From positions 12,974,327-13,038,326 of the forward strand of contig CP141137.1 in NCBI GenBank assembly GCA_035236585.1: DNA of 64,000 nt, written 5' to 3'. A program made the translations under genes and the position numbers. The notes beneath the pieces were generated by a model. That model saw nothing but the letters and a program-made list of their open reading frames with translations. It was not told where the DNA came from and ran no database searches. The first letter of the stretch is position 1; the number at the start of each line of letters is the position of its first letter. This document shows positions 10,837 through 22,924 of this stretch, piece by piece. The DNA is from Warburgia ugandensis. Its lineage: Eukaryota > Streptophyta > Magnoliopsida > Canellales > Canellaceae.

Positions 10837-13808
10837 TGTAACGCCCCGGAATTTTTTATGACATTTTTTTTATAATAATAATAGCATTTGGGATTCGATA
10901 AGAAAAAGTTTTTATTAAGGTGTTTACTAAAACGTTTCTTGAAAACCTCCAGGTGTTATTTTCTTTTTCCAAAACATCGCAATTTAATTTACAACATAAG
11001 TATAATTTCGTGATAATAGAATTAAAATAATAAACATGTCAATCAACGTCAAAATGCATCGGCGCCTTTATTTTCAAACTAGTAAATATTCAAAATGCAA
11101 TAATAATATGGCCCAGGGTCTATCCATCATAACATCCCATTAAATGTCCACCATATGTTTAACTGTCTTAATCAAATCTATAGAATAAAGTATATAGTCT
11201 ATAAAGAAAATCAAATGATAATCCTGTTTATTAACTCACACCACTATCTATCAATCAAGTAAAGGAATCTCTCATTGCTATCATAGTTCCTCAACGGTCT
11301 TGCCCTTCTTGATGTCGCGCTCGAGATATAAGGCATTGCAAAACAAAGCAATGCCTTAGCAAGTTATTACTTGTGTAGGTATATAGACAATTAATGCAAG
11401 AAAGATGAAATAACGGTAATGACAAAATAAAATATCTATCATTTATGACGATAAAATTATTATAACTCATGCCGACATAATATCTATTTATCGAGTATGC
11501 CTAACCATGCATTCCAAGGATTTAAAACATGATATGAATCAATGTAAATGAGCATACAATAATAATAATGGCACCCTAAGGTAATGGGTCCCACAAGCGT
11601 CATATAAATAAATATCATTGATAATGAGTACTCATATCCAACCTTTGAGTGTCGTCACATCCAGGCATATCATCTCATCACCATGCTCATCATGCAAGCA
11701 TACAAAATAAGAGTATGGACCGTCATGTCGCAGTGGTAACCCTCCATGGGTCTCAACCACCGTCGCTCCCTGTCGACACCATAATGGGAGACTTAGCGTT
11801 CGTCCCCATGGAAAGGCCTGGACCAGTAGTGTGGACTATCCATGTTACCAACCCCTACCAAATGTCATCTACAGGCAGGTGTCTATCATATCAAAATCTC
11901 ATCACATCACAAATCTCGAAGGGGGGTGGCCGGCCCTATCCCTCCTAGCATGACGCCCACCAAGTAAGAGCACCCGTCATAAAACACAAAATACAGAAAT
12001 CATATATATGCAAAAACTCAAGAGTACTCGTAGCTCGCAATCCCCAAGGCACGCCCCTCATCCCGGGGTTAGCCTATAAAAGGACCAGCCACCAAGTCTC
12101 CACTTTTCTTTCTCATGCAAATCCATCAATTTCAATGATGTAATAAAGAAAAGGAATTTCTAATTATATATAATAGATAATATCATCTCATAAAATCATC
12201 GGATCATAAAACCATTAAACATGATTGAAATCAAGTAACAATCGTAGTAAAAAGCTCGATATCTCACAAAATCAGCGACTAATAATATGTGTCATGTAAA
12301 TCACACTCAACCATAATGCTGTGATAGATGCATGGTCTTAAAATTCAAAATAAAACATTAATTGTCTTCACCTACCTCGACGTGAGATTACTCCGTTTGC
12401 TAGTAAAATCCTTTTAACTTATATGTTCGGATGCACCTGTCAATGTCACATCACTATTTTAAAAAAAATTCTAAAGTAAAAGTGGTTATTTATAAGTTTT
12501 TAGGTTAAATCTAGGTTCGCATCGTCAATACGGTCACAACGCCTCTTTCGGATTGCGATTTGGACTTCTATAACTCTCAGAAATCAAATTTTAAGTGAAA
12601 ATACTAAAAAAATAGGGCTGACCGACCACTACAGTCCATTTGCATTGACGGCGCAGGTTTATGCCAGTTTATATTAGTGTAAACTGGCATCACGAAGACG
12701 CCTGCCATTGAGACGTGCCGCGTGCGTCACGGTCTCCAGGACGCCGCGCGTCCCGACCTCCCAAAGCAACGCACGCAGGTTCTCCTATGCGCACGACGAT
12801 GGGCGCCCGTGTGGCATCTCTGTTGGGGCGTCCTGCTGGGCGTCCCGACATCAGTGCAAGGGTGCCAATGCTGTTGACACTACCGGAGAAGATGACCGGA
12901 TTCTAATCCTCTCTAGCAAGTCTACAGGCGTCTAAACCTTGCTATTTTTGCACTGTTTTTCTCAGAATTTCGTCTAGATTTCATTTCTACCCTCCTTTTG
13001 CATTGATTTTTTTTTTTAAACTATGTTTTTTATGCAATTTTTTTTCATGTTCCTAAAACTTCCATAGGTACTGTTTTCCATATTTTTCGACAATACCAGC
13101 CGTTGGATCTCTCTCAAATTTAAAGGGTTTGATCTTGAGTCTCTTGTCCGTTAGATGGACGGTCCGATTTGCAATCAAACATGGTTTCATCAATGGATTT
13201 ATGCTCTAACAATAGCGTAAACAAGGTTCTCTGGAAAAGTTTTTCCTGATTTTTTTATGTATTTCTAATTTACAAATATACATTTTTAATATAAAAATTT
13301 AAGAGATTAAGGCTTACCTCGTTTGCGAGGCGTTGGTGGATGTTGCCGGAGCCCTACTTACCGAAAAAACATAGATCTGCAGAGGCTAGGGTTTAGGGTA
13401 AAACAGGGATGCGTTGAAGAGTATAGAAGGGAGATTGAGGAGCAACTAGGGCAAGGAGTTTGCCTATGAGGAGGGGGAATAGGGCTCTTCTCATTTTACG
13501 CCTCTCTTCCGATGATTTCTCTGGAAAATTTGCCGGATCTAATAAGGATGTGTAGAAGAAGGGGGTGCCATTATCAATTCAGGCCCCTATGTTTTACGGT
13601 TCTGCCAATTGACCAAAATACCCATATAACTTCAAAGGCTCATAACTTCTTCGTTTGAGCTCCGTTTTTTGCTTTCTTTATGACATTGGAATCCTATCAA
13701 TGTGTACTTTCTAATTTTTAAGTTTTTAGGACCAAATTCCATCTATAAATTTTTTATTTAATTTATTTAATAAATTAATAATTTATACCTAAAATTGAGG
13801 ATATTACA
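10837..13808. mobile_element. Solo-LTR-like insertion (about 3 kb) in copia leader
   Basis: Starts TGTAACGCCCCGG and ends GGATATTACA, the paired ends typical of long plant gypsy LTRs. The flanks are ATACC (10832-10836) and ATATC (13809-13813), a 5-bp target duplication with one mismatch. No second copy of the start occurs inside, and no gag/pol motif is present. The best reading is a single LTR left by recombination. Open frames at 11649-11948 and 12708-12935 show no domain. Orientation is not determined. Confidence 0.7.
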
Positions 13809-14574
13809 ATATCGCACCATCTAGATCGAAGAATCTATATCAGATAATTTTAGGTAAGATTTCTCACCGAAAAAACACAAAAAGAGAGAGGGAGAATGGT
13901 TATGACAGCCAGCTCAGAGGAAGAAGATTAGGGTTTCAACTGGCTAGTGGAAAAATTGATCGAAACCCCATTGACAGATCTGAAATAAGGGAGAGGGGGT
14001 AGAGACTTATCTGTGAACTTCGATCTCCCCGTCCACTGCGTTGTGCAACTGGAAAGGATCCCCATTAGACATCCACACCGAAGATCATAGCGCCAGAGGC
14101 AGCAAGATGCCGCCTCAACCACGGGAGGTAGCACTACAAGTCATTGTCTCAACCTCAAGAAGCAGCAAATCATCGCCATCACACATTCAAGTTAGGATTT
14201 CTAAACTTAACCTTTTATACTATGTTTAAAACAATAGGATCCTCAATTGTTACTAACACCCCCTAGCAGCCAAAAATAGTGCTCCAAAAAAGAAAAAAAC
14301 TAATATTGCCACCCCCCATGAATAATACCAAGTTTCTATGGTGAAGTACTATAGTAATTCGTAAATAGAGACTGAGTTGACTCGTGAACAGTTAGACTTA
14401 TGAATAGTACCCCCAGGTTGAACAGTACAAGCAAATAGTACCTCTCGAGCTGCACCTATTCTTAAGATTTTTTACTGTTTCGGACTCATCCGTACACTCC
14501 ATTCTTTCCAATTTTACTTAGAAAAGGTATAAATAAAGTTTGAAACCATAGAGGAGACTAGTTCTGGAAATATC
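13809..14574 (+). other. Copia untranslated leader, part 2
   Basis: Continues the interrupted leader up to the gag ATG. No ORF worth calling. Confidence 0.6.
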
Positions 14575-15388
14575 ATGGCTGGAGCCATGATAAAATTAAA
14601 CTCCACTAATTATACACCGTGAAGACCTAGAATGGAAGATCTTTTATACTACAAAGATCTCCATGACCCTTTAGATGATTAGGGAAAAAGACCTGAAAAA
14701 GATTGGTTAAACATGAATAACAAAATCATAGGTCAGATCAGATAGTGGATTGATCATAGTATATTTCACCACGTTGCTTAAGAAAAAAATGCCTATATTC
14801 TCTGAAAAAAGTTAGAGAATATGTATCAGGCTAACACCACTTGAAACAAAGCCTTACTGATGAAAAGGCTTGTGAACCTCAAACTAAAGAGCGGGATGAC
14901 TGCAGCTGAATATACCAATGAATTTCAAAATCTGGTAAACCAGTTAGGATCAGTGGCATTACAATTAGGAGATGAATGGCAAGCCCTATTATTGCTAAGT
15001 TTACTACCTGAAAACTAGGAAACATTGCTAATCTCACTCAGCAACTCAGCTCTAGAAGGAAAGTTGACCATGACTATGGTCAAAGACGTGCTGTTCAACT
15101 AAGAGGCCAGAAGAAAAAAAGCTGGCGTAGACTAGGCACATGCTCTGGTTATAGAAAATAAGCACTTTAGGAGAGACAAGCAAAGGGGAGAAGTAAGAGC
15201 AGACACAGGGGGAGATCGCAAACTCGCAATAGATAAAAAAGTCAACCCAGAGGACAGTTCAAGTGCTTTCATAGTGGCATTCTAGGTTACATGAAGAAAG
15301 ACTATCGAAAGCTCAAGAGGGAGATGAGACATAGCAAGCAAAGGAGGACAATGGTGAAACACTAATCACCATTGCTCAAGACATAGTA
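14575..15388 (+). pseudogene. Copia gag (UBN2-type) with stops
   Basis: ATG at 14575 opens MAGAMIKLNSTNYTP, then a TGA replaces the conserved Trp. RMEDLLYYKDLHDPLDD and later LMKRLVNLKLKSGMTAAEY follow; these are standard Ty1/copia gag motifs. About seven in-frame stops are present. The CCHC knuckle region near 15240-15310 is badly eroded. Confidence 0.85.
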
Positions 15389-15945
15389 GTGCTTACTACA
15401 AAAGAGGAATCATGCCTTCATGTAATCAAGAGTGAGGTAGATTGGGTGATAGATACAGCAGCTTCCTATCACGCCACTCCTCAGAAGGACTTCTTCACCA
15501 CCTACAAAGAAGGAGACTTTTGCACTGTTAAGATGGGAAATGATAACTCCTCAAGAATAATTGGGATTGGTGATGTGCAAATAATGATAAATATTGGATG
15601 TACAGTAATACTTAAGGAGGTACAACATATACAGGAACTCAGACTGAACTTGATCTTAGTCCCAACCCTTGATAGACAAGTCTACATCAACTACTTTGGC
15701 AATAGTACTTGGAAACTGATGAAAGACACCATGATCGTAGCAAAAGGGCACATAAGCAACACTTTGTACAAAACCCACACAAGAACATCCAGAGACAATC
15801 TTAACGTAGTGGTGCATGAATAATCACCAAACCTTTGGCATAAAAAACTCGACCACATGGAAGAGAAAGGTTTGTTCACATTTGCAAAGAAGCAATTCAT
15901 CAAACTAGCCAAAGGAATAACTCTTAATTGATGTAATTACTATTT
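15389..15945 (+). pseudogene. Copia protease and GAG-pre-integrase
   Basis: The longest open piece of the element (15389-15823). It contains WVIDTAASYHATP, the aspartic-protease active-site segment (usually DSGAS.H), followed by the pre-integrase motif LWHKKLDHMEEKGL at about 15836-15877 after a stop. It ends near LFGKQHR, just before a poly-T run at 15963-15979. Confidence 0.85.
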
Positions 15946-16527
15946 ATTTGGTAAGCAACATAGGTTTTTTTTTTTTTTTGTCTTCTAGTAATAAAAGAAA
16001 TAAAATATTGAGTTTGGTGTACTTAGAAGTATGTGGTCCCATGGAAGTAGAGTCACTAAGTGGAACATCAGATAATGAATTATCTCCTCAACTAGAAGCA
16101 GAAGCTCAGCCAAAGATGTCAACAAGATGACATATTTTGATTCCATCTCAAAAATATCCAGAATCAGAATATATCATGCTCATTGATGAGAGGGAGCTAG
16201 AGAATTTTCAGCAAGCCCTTACACATGCAGTCAAGGGCAAATGGGAGAAGAAATTAGCTCATTAAAGAAAAATAAGACTTATAAGCTAATGACACTTCGC
16301 AGGGGGAAAAGAGCACTGAAGAACAAGTGAGTCTTTAAGGTAAAAAGAAGAGGCAATCGTGAGGTGATAGAAGAACAGATGCTAAAGTTGGAAAAGATTC
16401 ACACTGATGAGAATCCTACAGATATGTTGACTAAAGTAGTAACCTATGAGAAATTAATGCTATGTAAGAACATAGCAAGTATGAACTCAAGCTAGTGGAG
16501 TATGACATGAGGATGGAGGGGGAGAAT
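15946..16527 (+). pseudogene. Collapsed integrase/RT/RNase H remnants and polypurine tract
   Basis: Three short pieces of pol are fused by deletion. The integrase start is at about 15985-16050 (LVYLEVCGPMEVESL). The integrase-RT linker is at about 16060-16330 (SEYIMLIDERELENFQQAL ... LRRGKRALKN). The RNase H tail is at about 16375-16490 (EKIHTDENPTDMLTKVV). The integrase catalytic core and the whole RT palm are missing. The purine tract at 16511-16526 (ggatggagggggagaa) abuts the 3' LTR. Confidence 0.85.
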
Positions 16528-16986
16528 TGTTGATGTCCATCTTCATGTAAGTAGGAATTCTCTAGAAGATTCCTAGGAGAATTGCTAATGTCCATCCTCA
16601 TGTAAGCAAGAATTCTCCAGAAGATTCCTATCAAGAAAAGAAGTCTCTTAGAATTGGACAATTCAATTTTGATAGGAATTCTAAGAAGATAAGGATAAGC
16701 AGATAAGGCTTATCAAGATAGAGTTTGTATTCATGTTGAATACATCTAGCTCTCCTTTAATCTCTATAAATAGGGTTCAGAGGCAGAGGCTAAAAATGGC
16801 TTCAATTGTAATGTTCTCCTAGAGTAAATGGTTTTCCTCTCTCCTCTTGTGGATGTAGGCCAAACTAAGCCGAACCACGTAAATTTCTGTTTGTGTTTCT
16901 CTTTCCGTATGTGTTGTTTCACATTATTGCACACAACAGTTGATTGCAGAGCTCAACATTTGGCATTAGAGTTGCGCATCTCAACA
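16528..16986 (+). repeat. 3' LTR of the copia element
   Basis: Begins tgttgatgtccatcttcatg and ends gcgcatctcaaca. It shows the same TATA box and U3 repeat as the 5' LTR but only one 48-bp terminal unit (16939-16986). Followed directly by the target duplication CATCT. Confidence 0.9.
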
Positions 16987-16991
16987 CATCT

Positions 16992-17756
16992 TGCTCCTAA
17001 GATCAGTTATTGGTAGAGAGGATTTTGGTGCCTAGTCAAACCAAAGAAGTGGCCCAACGGATGGGTTGCTGGATCATCAAATGTTTGGTCCATGCACATT
17101 CTTCTGCTGCATGTAAACTTTTTCCTTGATTTACACCTACAAAAACTATAGATAGAATAGCTCCATTAAAATATTGTACTAATTAAACTTCTATAAGGAG
17201 AAATGCCTTTCGGTGATTTTCATGAGTAGCTAATCCTTTGAATGGGTCATAATCCTAGGCTTTTTCCCATGAATTGTTTTTTATCTACCTAAATAAATGA
17301 GGGTCGCATGAGTGAAAATAGATCATCAATGGAGCTTAAGATTCACCTTGAGATTGTTAGGTGGGTCCAAAATCTGGTGTCTAAACTGTTTCATGTAAAT
17401 TCTTTTCTCTTTTTACACCTATGAAAACTATATGACAGCTCCATTAAATTTTATATGAGATTTTGTCAAGAGAAATGCCTTGGCAAATTTTATGTAGTGA
17501 TTTTCACCTTAATTGAGACAAACCCTTAAACAACCCTAGCCTAGACCAAATCATACACATAATATATGCATTGCATATGTCAACAAACTCAAAAAAAGAA
17601 ATAGACTGAATTTTAGCTAACATGGTGGAGTGGTTGACGACATAATAAAACTTGAGCCATTGTCTTTGTATAAGAGACATTCTCTTTGTATATACACAAG
17701 TTTTTCATTACTTTTACCCAAGTCAAATGACCAACCAACTTGGTCTTTGAGCATAT
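16992..17756. other. Non-coding intergenic stretch
   Basis: No gene. Two related blocks, near 17100-17230 and 17390-17520 (shared: tttacacctac/ctaaaaacta..., agctccattaaa, agaaatgcctt), look like an old duplication. Confidence 0.45.
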
Positions 17757-19447
17757 TGTTGAGTGTTAAATTTTAGCTAAAAGATCTCTAAATTAGCATC
17801 AAGATACATTTAAATACTTAATTTTGAATTTTTAGATTAAATATGCATTGTAGTTCCAAATGATCGTCTAAACGTTGATTGATAAAATTTAATAACTAGA
17901 TGATCATCAGAGTTGATTAGATGATTAAATTATGGTTAAGATGATTCTAATAGAACTTTATATATTACAGATCAACCAGAATGGACATGGATGACCTGTT
18001 TCTAATTAATTGAGAAGAGATCATGTGAGAAGAAATCCAGAAGAAAACTGCCTAGAAGAAGGACTTGAACACAATTAGAAAACTAAATTTGAAAATAAAT
18101 CACCTTTGGAACATAGAAGCTGACAAGGAATGAAACTCAGTTTCTTAATTAGGAAACCAATAGAGCAAAAAGGGACCACAGATGGACACTTAGAAGGGTA
18201 GAAAAAAGAAATAGGATGAAGAAGAGGACCGAAGGAGAACAAACCCAACACTCCTCTCCCTTAGCTGATCGATCTTCCGTTCCTACCCACCTTTCTCTCT
18301 CAGCCTCACTGTTATTTTCCCTTGTTTTCTTTCCTTTGGTTCAGTCGTGTTTAGCCTCTGTTTTTCAACCTTTTTTTCCTCCCTGCTCACGGTTTTCTCT
18401 CCCGTACCACTTAGTGTTTCCACTTCATTATCAGTTCCTGCTTTCAACCTTTCTCCTTTGTTCTCCATTGTCTCTAGCCTCCATTTTGTTGTTGTTGTGT
18501 TTTTCTTTTTTTCCTTAGATTTCATCCTATGCTTTTCCCTTATTTCTCACCAAATTTGTCTCGTTTTCTCTTCTTCTTACAAGTTTGCATTGATTTGGGA
18601 AAAACCCAACTTGGGTCTCACCCCAAATCCACCTTCTCCATTTCATTTTAAGCATTCAAACAAGGCAAGGAACTATTTGAAACAATTCCTTGCTAATCTT
18701 TTTCATCTCGGATTTCATATTTTAAAAGAAAAATAAGAAATTCCAAAATTACCCTCTACTTACACATTTTAATTCTTTTTATATCCCATTTCATCTTTTT
18801 CCTATTTTGAATTTTTCTTATTTTGTACTTTTTGTAGTAAACCCATGAACTATTCAAATTTAGTCCTTGATTTTAACCAAACCAAATCAACAATTCAGTT
18901 TTAACCAGAAGGTGTATCCTAGTTCTTATTTGATTCCTTTTTTAATTTTAAATCAAAATTCAGATCTTTATCAAAATACAAATCCTAGTGATCTAATAGA
19001 TCTGATCTTACATCTAGAGTCCAAACACTCAATCTAAGTCATCTAATTCATGATTTCTTTTATTGATCGAGATCATTAGTTTTTTGAAAATTGTGCTTAA
19101 TCAATTATTAAATTAGTAATCAAAGACATCCGTACAGGATTAATGAAGGTTGATCGACTTGGATGTGGCAACATCTAGAGAATTCACTATGATCAAGTTA
19201 TAGAAGTTGAATTTAGTTTGTTATGTTGTACAATTTCTTTTCTTTTGAATTCAAAATTTTGTACTTTTCAGTTAATCAAGAGATCTAATGTTGTTAGCTC
19301 ACTATTATTCATTTTAAAAAATAATAATAATAATTTTTAGCAATTTAAATTTTATTTAAACTCCACTTTTAAGTCGACTCCTACTGGGATCTCATACTTG
19401 CACAAATTATATTGCAATAGCCCATGCACTTGTGTAAATCAAATACA
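17757..19447 (+). mobile_element. Athila-type LTR (solo or truncated)
   Basis: Starts TGTTGAGTGTTAAATTTTAG, parallel to the start of the Athila LTR at 28814. It ends with the conserved attgcaatagcccatgcact block that closes the other Athila LTRs here. No primer site or internal region follows. The central pyrimidine-rich part (18216-18740) produces open frames on both strands that are not genes. The left flank CATAT is not repeated at the right. Confidence 0.7.
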
Positions 19448-20278
19448 TAGTCACCATGATCCACTTGTTTGATATCAATATTGTGCTTATATGAGAGAAG
19501 ACATAAAAATGTTGAAGAAAAAAATAAGTGTAATATTATACATTTTGTCACATCCTATATGAACAAAAATGTGTTATTTAATAACTCTTTACTCTGCATT
19601 GCGACTCTATTGCTCTAAGATATAGTCATCCGATCATTTCCTTAAACGAACTTGACTTGCGTCGGTGACACTTCTCCGATTCTCGCATTGAATTTTTCTA
19701 TCTTTCCGAATGAAAATCCACATCGAAATTGATTCCTTCGACTCGTTAATGGGAAGCCTCTGATTAGTAGCAGTAGTACTTTGAACGGCAACGAGAGGGA
19801 AAAGCCACAACAGTGATTCATTGAGCTGGTCTGGATTTCCAATGCCTTGGGAAACTGGTTGAGATGGATGGCAGCACCTTTTTACTCCCTTATTGGGAGA
19901 AGGCGATCTTGGCTGGAACCTAATACATGTGAACACGTCTATTGGCATGTACCGGGGTTGAGGTCATTGTTATCAGTCTTCATTGCATGGGGGTAACAAA
20001 TTGTTGCTAAAGGTGTCTGTGGACTGTTGTATTATCCTTCGAATTGGCAGTGCCGCAAACATGGATCAAATTATTGAAGCATCCAAAATAGCTTGAAATT
20101 CAGGCTGTATGTTCTTAAAGAAGTTTTTCCGTATGATCTTCTGGAGTCAATCTTATTTCAGTCGTGCACAAAATCTCCATTTCTGACAACCGTAACATTG
20201 TGAGCATTCATATCTCAGTGACGTTATTCTGAAACGTTTTAAGCTACACTGCATGAAAGTAGTTCTAGATAGCTGAGG
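19448..20278. other. Unassigned stretch
   Basis: Somewhat coding-like composition at 19640-19970 with open frames on both strands, but neither translation shows a motif I can name. I do not call a gene. Confidence 0.3.
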
Positions 20279-20423
20279 GCAGCCCAGGTGCACGAAGCTC
20301 CCCTATGCAAAGTCCGAGAAAGGGGCGGACTATAAGAGTCTATAGTACGCAGCCTTACCTTGTATTTTTACAAGAGGCTGTTTCCACGCTTGGAACCCAT
20401 GACCTCAAAGTCACACGTCAAAC
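20279..20423 (-). mobile_element. Au-type SINE, 5' truncated
   Basis: The plus strand reads gggcagcccaggtgcacgaa ... acctcaaagtcac, the reverse complement of the Au SINE 3' two-thirds. The tRNA-like head (A box) is missing. It lies about 520 bp beyond the stop codon of the VTC2 gene. Confidence 0.85.
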
Positions 20424-20946
20424 CCAAAGTTAGGATTGACCAAAATTCTGCTAGACCTGACCCCTTGCCATCCCCAATGACAATGAATATGCCCACGAAG
20501 CAGCGTTCAATGTGCAAATATTTCTCTTGGCACCACTGCATAGGAAAAGAACAACAGCAAACAAAGGAGAGTTAACAAAAAGCTTGAGACGGAACAAAAG
20601 CTTCTGGACTGTTTGGATGTGCAACTCTCTTAAAACTCATCTGTGTAAACTGCAGTAAAGAGGGCCTTTTCTCGATTACGTCCATCTAATATGTTCCACA
20701 GACAAACATCCTTCGGTCGCAGTTGGCCCGCAAATGGAACCAGATATTCAGCCAAGTTGGACAACCAACATAGATCATTTGAATTATTTAGAGCTATTGA
20801 AAAGGGATACTAGAGGATTGCATCATGATAACAAGCTAACAATCACCCAAAATTTCCATTTCTAATAACGGCTACACGCAAATTGCAGCAGAGCCAAAAG
20901 AGACAGCAAGAGGAAACATTGCTTTAAGCCTATCACTACTAGTGTT
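20424..20946 (-). other. 3' flank/UTR of the VTC2-like gene
   Basis: No coding sequence. Presumably contains the 3' UTR and polyadenylation region of the minus-strand gene; the end cannot be placed by eye. Confidence 0.4.
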
Positions 20947-22038
20947 TTACTGCAGCACCAGACAACCTTCGCTAAAATGGGCTCGTGTTGGTGGCACAGG
21001 AGGCTGAAAGAGGCCATCTTCCTCTTCCATATCGTCCTTCTCTTCACCCCCCTCAGCAGATCCGATAGCCTCCAAGATATAAGCCTTCACCTCCTGGAAC
21101 CTCACTTCAGAAAGAGAGACTTCAGTAAGCAGCCTCCACGCATAATCCTCAGAAGCCTCATCGTAGTCCTTTCTCCTCTTCAACACCATATGCCCACTGA
21201 TCTCCCACACTGCAGGGTTCACTTGGGTGTCCATAAGCTCTTGGCTCACTTCCTTGAGTGCTTGTTTCTCTGCATAACACTGCACATTTGTCCAGTAGAT
21301 AGAACTCATGAATCCGGCTTGTGTAATTTATTAGCTGCCATCAACATTTGAATCAAATTTTGCAAATCAAGTTAGACTCAGATTGTTCAATCCAAAGCTT
21401 CCTTGTCGAAAGGAAAACCCTCTTAAAAATTTTTGGAGGCAGTACTAGAAGATTAAATGCAAACAGAGAACCGCCATGAGTGCAGAAATGAGAACATCCA
21501 ACTCAAAGTGACATGAGTGTGTCCCAAGATCCTAAAATCAATGGTGGACCAAAGGAGATCATAAAGGATCGAGCTATGGGTCAAGATCATCATCATACCC
21601 TCTTTCATCGTGATAATTTGAGCATGAATAGTCATGGGAAAAAAAAACGCCTCCTATAAGTTTACTTGGTCAAAGGTGTTAGCTAGTCAAAGATTCTAAG
21701 ATACCAAAATTAAGGTAAATTCTTTCCCAAGAAGTTAGAGGGTTTAGGAACTTCCTAATTTGTAATATATTTATTTGGTAACTACCCAATATTTAGCAAG
21801 TGTTCATTTAGAAACACAAGTTTAGGAAAGTCACGGTGGGCAAAAACCTTCTATTTAGAAAGTCTTCTCTAGCCTAAGAAGCTAATGTAATTAGGTAGTT
21901 ACTTACCATGCATTACTTATTTGAGAGAGCTGTTACCATCTATAAATACCTATATTTTGAATCAAATAATACAGTTAGAGTTTGAAATTAATTGCATGTG
22001 TTTTGCATAGAGTTGAGAAGGGCATGTTGCATCTCAGT

Positions 22039-22924
22039 TAGGGGTGGCAAAATATGACACGACACGATAACACGACACGAACCCAACACGAATTTAGCGG
22101 GTTCAGGTCGAGTCTTATCGTGTTCGTGTCATTTTCGGGTCAACCCGAAAACGACATGCCAAAAATCGTGTCGTGTTCATGTCAATCAACGTGACCCATC
22201 GTGTTGACCTGTTTGACACGCGACCTATTTTATTTATCGTGAACTAACAGTAATATAGGACGGTTCCAAATGAACCGTGTTATATTACAACATGATATGT
22301 AATATAGGACGGTTCATCTGGAACCGTCCTATATTGTGACCCCTATATTAGTATATTGTAACTCCTATATTAGTATATTGTAACTCCTATATTAGTATGT
22401 AACATGTATTATAGGACGGTTGCTTGAACCCTAACCCTTGGAACCGTCCTATATTGTAACCCCTATATTAGTATATTGTAACTCCTATATTAGTATATTG
22501 TAAGATGTAATATAGGACGGTTCCAAAGGAATCGTCCTATATTGTAACTCCTATATTAGTATGTAACATGTAACTCCTACATTAGTATGTAACATGTAAC
22601 TCCTATATTAGTATGTTTGTAACTCCTAATATTGTAACATGTAATATAGGACGGTTCCAAAGGAACAGTCCTATATTGTAACTCCTATATTGTAATATAG
22701 GACGGTTCATGGTTCTTGTGAAACCGTCCTATATTATTATATTATTTATTTAATCATGTTATACGAGTCGTGTCATGTCGACTCATTTAATAATCGTGTC
22801 GTGTTTGGGTTACGGATTTTTGACACGATTATTATGTGGGTCGTGTTCGTGTCAACCTAAACTCGAAGCGTGTCGTGTTCGTGTGGACACAAACACGACC
22901 CGCCAACCTGAATTGCCAGGCCTA
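22039..22924. mobile_element. hAT-type MITE in VTC2 intron 5
   Basis: Flanked by a perfect 8-bp target duplication ATCTCAGT (22031-22038 and 22925-22932). The ends are TAGGGGTGGCAAAAT and, on the other strand, TAGGCCTGGCAATTC, imperfect hAT-style terminal inverted repeats. Subterminal regions are packed with GACACG/CGTGTC words, typical of hAT transposase-binding repeats. No transposase is encoded. The centre holds six successive stem-loops (separate entry). Confidence 0.9.
22251..22735. repeat. Array of six stem-loops built on aatataggacggttc
   Basis: Arms pair as follows: 22251-22266 with 22272-22287; 22301-22315 with 22321-22335; 22410-22421 with 22440-22453; 22509-22524 with 22528-22543; 22643-22658 with 22662-22677; 22694-22708 with 22720-22735. 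Loops are mostly 3-18 bases. Spacers repeat the word taactcctatattagtat. Confidence 0.88.

Larger units (their letters stand above)
9961..16986 (+). mobile_element. Complete, defective Ty1/copia retrotransposon
   Basis: The element has 5' and 3' LTRs (476 and 459 bp) beginning TG(C/T)TGATGTCCATC and ending TCAACA. It has an initiator-Met primer site and a polypurine tract, and the 5-bp target duplication CATCT is present on both sides (9956-9960 and 16987-16991). Internal coding runs gag, protease, pre-integrase, then remnants of integrase, RT and RNase H. Many stops and large deletions make it unable to move by itself. A 3-kb solo-LTR-like insertion interrupts the leader. LTR divergence is clear to the eye, so the insertion is old. 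Confidence 0.93.

Noticed and set aside
12708-12935. GC-rich open frames resembling a gene start
   Set aside because: They lie inside the solo-LTR-like insertion, with no domain and no splice context.
18216-18736. Open frames on both strands (80-129 codons)
   Set aside because: They fall in the C/T-rich centre of an Athila LTR and encode only low-complexity Ser/Leu/Phe or Lys/Glu stretches.
19634-19948. 104-codon minus-strand frame
   Set aside because: No recognisable domain, overlapping frames on the other strand, no splice or promoter context.
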